In this document: in pieces, positions 60,024 through 64,000 of the stretch
Position numbering within the stretch: the stretch's first letter is position 1
How the letters are laid out: each line of letters starts with the position of its first letter
Assembly: GCF_002127325.2 (NCBI RefSeq)
Contig: NC_035437.2
Coordinates: forward strand, 170,243,498-170,307,497
Reading direction: 5' to 3'
Length of the DNA: 64,000 nucleotides
From: Helianthus annuus
Lineage: Eukaryota > Streptophyta > Magnoliopsida > Asterales > Asteraceae
Made by a program: the position numbers and the translations under genes
The notes under the pieces: generated by a model
Database searches by the model: none
Told to the model about the DNA's origin: nothing
What the model saw: only the letters and a program-made list of their open reading frames with translations

Positions 60024-61815
60024 CTACTTATGTAATTATTCAAATTAACAAAAACCAAACCACAATCTTATTCTTTATTCTCTACAAAATAAGTTTTTTT
60101 ATTCGTATATATTAAGAAAATATTTTTGTTTTTAGTTTTTAAACCTTTTGTTGTTATTTTGTTTTTATTATTTTTGTATTTTTTACGATTATTACTTAAT
60201 AAAACTCATTTTAAATACATAAGTAAATATGTATTTTTTCAAAAGCGCTTTTTATTAACATCTTTTTATTATCGACCGTTTTTCAAACTTCTTTTTAAGC
60301 CATTCTATCTTTTTTAATATATCGTATATTTAATCGTTGATTTGTTTAAAACTATAAATCTGTTCAAAACTCGTTAATTTTTGTTTAGTAAAATCGATCG
60401 CTTTTTTTAAATTGATCATGTTTTACTTCTTTTTAAACCTTTCATTTTTTATAGATGTCTTTCTTAAAATGTTCATATTTCAAACAGTTTGTTTAAAATT
60501 GTTTATTTTTAAATTTCTTTGATTTTTAAAATCATACATTTTTTTGTTATAGTTTTTCTCATTAATTGTTTTTGGTTCCTGTTTCAATTTTTTAAAATGA
60601 TAATAAGAAAAGCTATAATAAAAAATGAGTGATTTTAGAAATCAAATGAATTTAAAAATGAACATTTGTAAACAAATGAACGGTTTAAAAAAAAAAATCA
60701 ACATTTTAAGAAAGACATTTATATGAAAAAAGGTTTATAAAGAAGTAAGAAAATTATGGATTTAAAAAGGCGATCAATTTACTAAACAAAATGTTTAAAA
60801 ATTAAGGAGTTTTAAACAAATGAATGCTTTTAAACAGACTAGTCATAATAACCGTCGCCGCGTTGCGGCAAACTTATTTTGTTATTTAGTCTATGTTTAT
60901 ATGTGTTTGAAATCGCTATGGGCGCGTTGCACACGGAATCGCTGACAAGAAAAAAAATGTAGAAAAAAACACTAAAAAATAACCAAAAGAAAATCAACTA
61001 AAAAAGTTGTATGGTAATGATGTTGTTCGGTAGAAACCCGTAGTCAGAGATGAGCAAATAGTAACGGGTACCGGTACCAAATTTGCTAAACCGAAAGATC
61101 TTAAGTACCAGTACGGTATTGACGTTTGGCGTTCCTGGTACCGGTTCGCTACCGGCTTTTACCTTCATATACCGATACCGTAACCGGTATTTTCTGTACC
61201 AATATCGATTCGGTATCAGTTGGCACAAAGCTCATCACTACCCCTGAAACTAAAAAAAAAAAAGTTGTACGATACCGTTGTTGTTCGTACGGTACTCGTG
61301 ATCAGGGATGAGCAAATGGTAGTAGATAGCAGTACCAAATTTCTCGAACTAAAAGATTATCAAACTCAATCCGGTACCGACTTTGGCGTTTTATGTACCA
61401 GGCTGGTGCTCTTTTTTTTTACCTTCATATACCGATAACGAACCGGTATTTTCGATACAAGTACCGGTTAACACCAAACTTATCAAACTTAAAAAGTAAA
61501 GAAGATAACAATTATTATAATATTAAAATAATAAACTATAAAAAATTGTATATAATATTTTATTATATTATAATTTACTGTTCATTTCATTCATTTATTA
61601 ATATATAGGAGAATGATCGATTTCGTATTTACTCCTGTATATTTAAATGAGTTTAATTAAGTAACAATCGTAGAAAAAAATAATAATAAAAACAAAATAA
61701 CTATAAAATGTAAAAAAACATTTTTAAATATATACAAATAAAAAACTTATTTTATAGAGAATAAAGAACTAGACTGTGGTTTGGTTTTTGTTAATTTGAG
61801 TAATTACATAAGTAG
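60024..61815. mobile_element. Foldback element interrupted by a small Helitron
   Basis: The outer arms match as inverted repeats: CTACTTATGTAATTA at 60024 and its complement at 61801-61815, extending about 200 bp. Inner arms 60335-60545 and 60625-60838 also match, around a centre near 60585. Removing 60839-61616 makes the right arm continuous (60838 joined to 61617). The whole is then about 1 kb and palindromic. No ORF. Confidence 0.75.
60839..61616 (-). mobile_element. Small Helitron (778 bp) in the foldback arm
   Basis: In minus sense it starts TCATTCTCCTATATATTAAT at 61616 and ends with the hairpin GCCGCAACGCGGC plus CTAG at 60839-60842. Host A precedes and host T follows, the standard Helitron target. 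The mirrored arm of the foldback element supplies the empty site. Inside, 61045-61244 has CAGAGATGAGCAAA/GCTCATCACTACCCCTG ends, possibly a hAT-like MITE, and related sequence repeats at 61301-61460. Confidence 0.72.
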
Positions 61816-62316
61816 CCCCTCAAATATTAAAAGAAACTTTATAATTTACCTAAATATCCCCTGAGGCATAAAAGTACTCAAATACCCTTACATTTAACAG
61901 GAAAAAAAGTAATAAAATTAGTATGAGGGGACATAACCGTTACAAAATCCAACCTCATGGTCTCATATGTTAAACGATTCCTTTTTAAGTAGTAAGGGTT
62001 AAACTGACTAAATCTCAAAGACTAAAATAGTAATTTACTAAAAAAAACTATCAAACATTTTTAGTGGTTGAGTCAGCCATTTCTACTATGGGCCTAGCCA
62101 ATATGTTTGTGTACATCACTTAAATCTGTTTTCTTTAATAAGTTTAAAGTAACTTTAATATCATGGTTGTAATTAAATTGTAACTTTGATATCATGGTTG
62201 TAACTTGTAAGTTCAGTTACTAAATAAATATAAGTGCCTTTTCTTTTCAGGACATTGTAAGAATTTAGATTTTAATTTTAATATTATGGTATTTGTTTTT
62301 ATTAAATAATAAATAA
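61816..62316. other. Intergenic, no gene seen
   Basis: AT-rich; a short direct repeat 'tatcatggttgtaa' at 62160 and 62190. Confidence 0.4.
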
Positions 62317-62350
62317 CTAGTAATAAGACCCGCGCACATTGCGGTGCGAG
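62317..62350 (-). mobile_element. Helitron 3' terminus
   Basis: In minus sense a CGCAC/GTGCG hairpin with loop CGCAAT is followed by CTAG at 62317-62320 and a host T. The 5' end, which would lie to the right, was not identified. Confidence 0.55.
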
Positions 62351-62680
62351 TACTTCGCAAATATCGAACGGATTAGTCCAAGCGTTATGTGATGTGTTAA
62401 CCATATGAAAACGCACGTTTTGACGTATTCGATTGAACTCAATGTATCCTATAGTTGTATTGCGATTGGATCAAAACGTAACGTAAATCGAATTTATATC
62501 GTACAATCATAACGTATTATACGCGACCAACTAACTCGAATTTATATCGTCAAGCAAAAAACTCTCGAGGGGGGCAAAGTGGCATTTACAAAGTTCATAA
62601 AAAGTTAAGTGGTTAAAAATTGCATTCCTAAACTTAAGGGCTAAGAAAGGGTAAAGATAAAAATTGAAAAAGGTTTGGGG

Positions 62681-63125
62681 TAAGAAGGAAACTATAACAA
62701 AGTTGGGGCTGAAAAGGAAACTACCATAAAGTTGGGTGTCAAAAGCAAACTATTTGTAAAATGGAGTAGTAGTTTAGGGACTAAATTTGCCATTTTATAA
62801 AACTTTGAAGGTACCAAAGTCAAGGGGCTAAAGTTGTAACATCGTGAAAGTATGGGGGAGGGGGAGGCAAAGCCGATGGGGTTTCCACCGACTTTGTCTT
62901 TTAAGATAAGAAGGAAACTATAACAAAGTTGGGGCTGAAAAGAAAACTGCCACAAAGTTAGGGTGTCAAAAGCAAGTTATTTGTAAAATGGAGTAGTAGT
63001 TTAGGGACTAAATTTGCCATTTTATGAAACTTTGAAGATATCAAAGTCAAGGGGCTAAAGTTGTAACATCGTGAAAGTATGGGAAAGGGGGAGGTAAAGC
63101 CGGTGGGGTTTCCACCGAATTTGTG
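62681..63125. repeat. 226-bp tandem duplication
   Basis: Two copies, starting TAAGAAGGAAACTATAACAA at 62681 and 62907. They differ at scattered positions (for example GGGGGAGGGGGAGG against GGAAAGGGGGAGG). They contain TGTAACATCGTG and GGGGTTTCCACCG. No gene. Confidence 0.9.
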
Positions 63126-63420
63126 AGTCATAGGAATGTTTCTGATTTACTGTATATCCAAACTTGAGTTTCGCTAATAACGCCATTTGGTAAGAATTTT
63201 CACTGCCGTCTGTGATCATCCTTTATGGATATCCGAAATAATCAAACAGAGATGAAAGAAAAGTTATTTGATTACTTAAGTATCCCTGATTAATCAAAAT
63301 CAGAAAAGGAATTTGCAGTCAAATGTGGGGATCAGTTCATCTAACAATCTGATGCACCACGAAAGCTGAAGCAATTCATCTTGAATCAATTAGATACAAA
63401 ATCCCAAATGAACAACTAAG
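63126..63420. other. Intergenic, no gene seen
   Basis: Nothing recognised. Confidence 0.4.
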
Positions 63421-63740
63421 GGGCTGTTTGTTTACCTCTTAATGAGCCTCTTAATAGTTCAGACCTCTTACTGGTTCAGCACTTAATGGTTCAGACTGTT
63501 TGTTTCACGAGCAGATGTCTGAATGGTTCAGACATTTGCCTCTGAATGGTTAAGATTTATACAGAGTCTGAATGGTTAAGACATCTAATCTGAATTGGTC
63601 AGACATTTGCCTCTGAACGGTTAAGCATTATACAGGCTCTTAATGGTTCAGACCTCTTCTTACTGGTTCAGCACTTAATGATTCAGACCTCTTACTGTTT
63701 CAGCACTTAACCATTCAGATGTTGCCAAACAACCAACCTG
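63421..63740. mobile_element. MITE with CTGAATGGTTCAGAC repeats
   Basis: It starts GGGGCTGTTTGTTT and ends near CAAACAACC, with imperfect inverted ends. Inside, words such as CTGAATGGTTCAGACATTTG and CAGCACTTAATG repeat in both orientations. This is a common plant MITE type; superfamily uncertain. Confidence 0.65.
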
Positions 63741-63761
63741 CTACCATCTATTTAATGGAAA

Positions 63762-64000
63762 TAAAAAAAAAGAGTAAATTGCCATTTTAGTCCCTGAGGT
63801 TTGGTCCAAATTGTCATTTTAGTCCAAATAGTTTTTTTTTTCTCTTCTGGGTCCTGACTTTTTCATTTTCTTGCCATTTTGATTACATTGCCTAACTCAG
63901 TCTAAAAATATGGTTATAACCAGGGGTATTTTTGGCATAATTGTTGTGTAGTTATAACCAGAGGTAGTTTACAACATAATTTATAAACCTCATAATAATT
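63762..64000. mobile_element. Partial MITE at the window edge
   Basis: AAATTGCCATTTTAGTCCCT and GGTTTGGTCC are typical starts of a widespread plant TIR element. The other end is outside the window. Confidence 0.45.

Overview
The window looks like a repeat-rich nuclear region of a eudicot plant, most probably Asteraceae (sunflower, chrysanthemum or lettuce relatives). The reasons are plant-type introns, plant LTR retrotransposons primed by initiator-methionine tRNA, Helitrons, MITEs and an RPS2/RPS5-like NLR gene. The family name rests on the look of the gag proteins and dispersed repeats and is an inference. Two plant gene loci are visible: a B3-domain-like gene on the minus strand, split across the window, and a single-exon CC-NB-LRR gene at 51971-54835 (minus). 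Almost everything else is transposon-derived.

The centre is a deep transposon nest whose borders can be read from target-site duplications (TSDs). Ty3/gypsy element A (plus, 5825-49565, TSD GTTAC) sits in a predicted first intron of the B3 gene. Element B (plus, 10480-19506, TSD ACAGC) is inserted in the gag of A; it is intact, has LTRs of equal length with about 1% difference, and carries two extra ORFs ahead of gag-pol. Element C (minus, 21429-45369, TSD CGACG) is inserted at the RNase H/integrase junction of A; it keeps a broken gag and no pol. The right LTR of C holds copia-type element D (minus, about 36152-44175), also gag-only. The left LTR of C holds a Helitron (29240-31747) with fragments of a gamma-carbonic anhydrase gene, a tandem duplication covering part of LTR and Helitron, and four elements lodged in one (TA)n microsatellite.

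At the left edge (1-4701) a long LTR in minus orientation carries a solo LTR (1491-4000, TSD GTTTT) of the same family as C, and it cuts the 3' part of the B3 gene. On the right, the NLR gene has a palindromic MITE about 130 bp upstream of its start codon. Beyond it lie remnants: a TIR element with 19 copies of a short subterminal motif, a decayed copia gag/protease, a decayed Myb/SANT-like protein of PIF/Harbinger type, a foldback element cut by a small Helitron, a 226-bp tandem duplication and two more MITEs.

No rRNA, tRNA, CRISPR array or bacterial-type operon was seen. The only protein-coding units without visible damage are the NLR gene and the three ORFs of element B. All coordinates and difference counts were read by eye.
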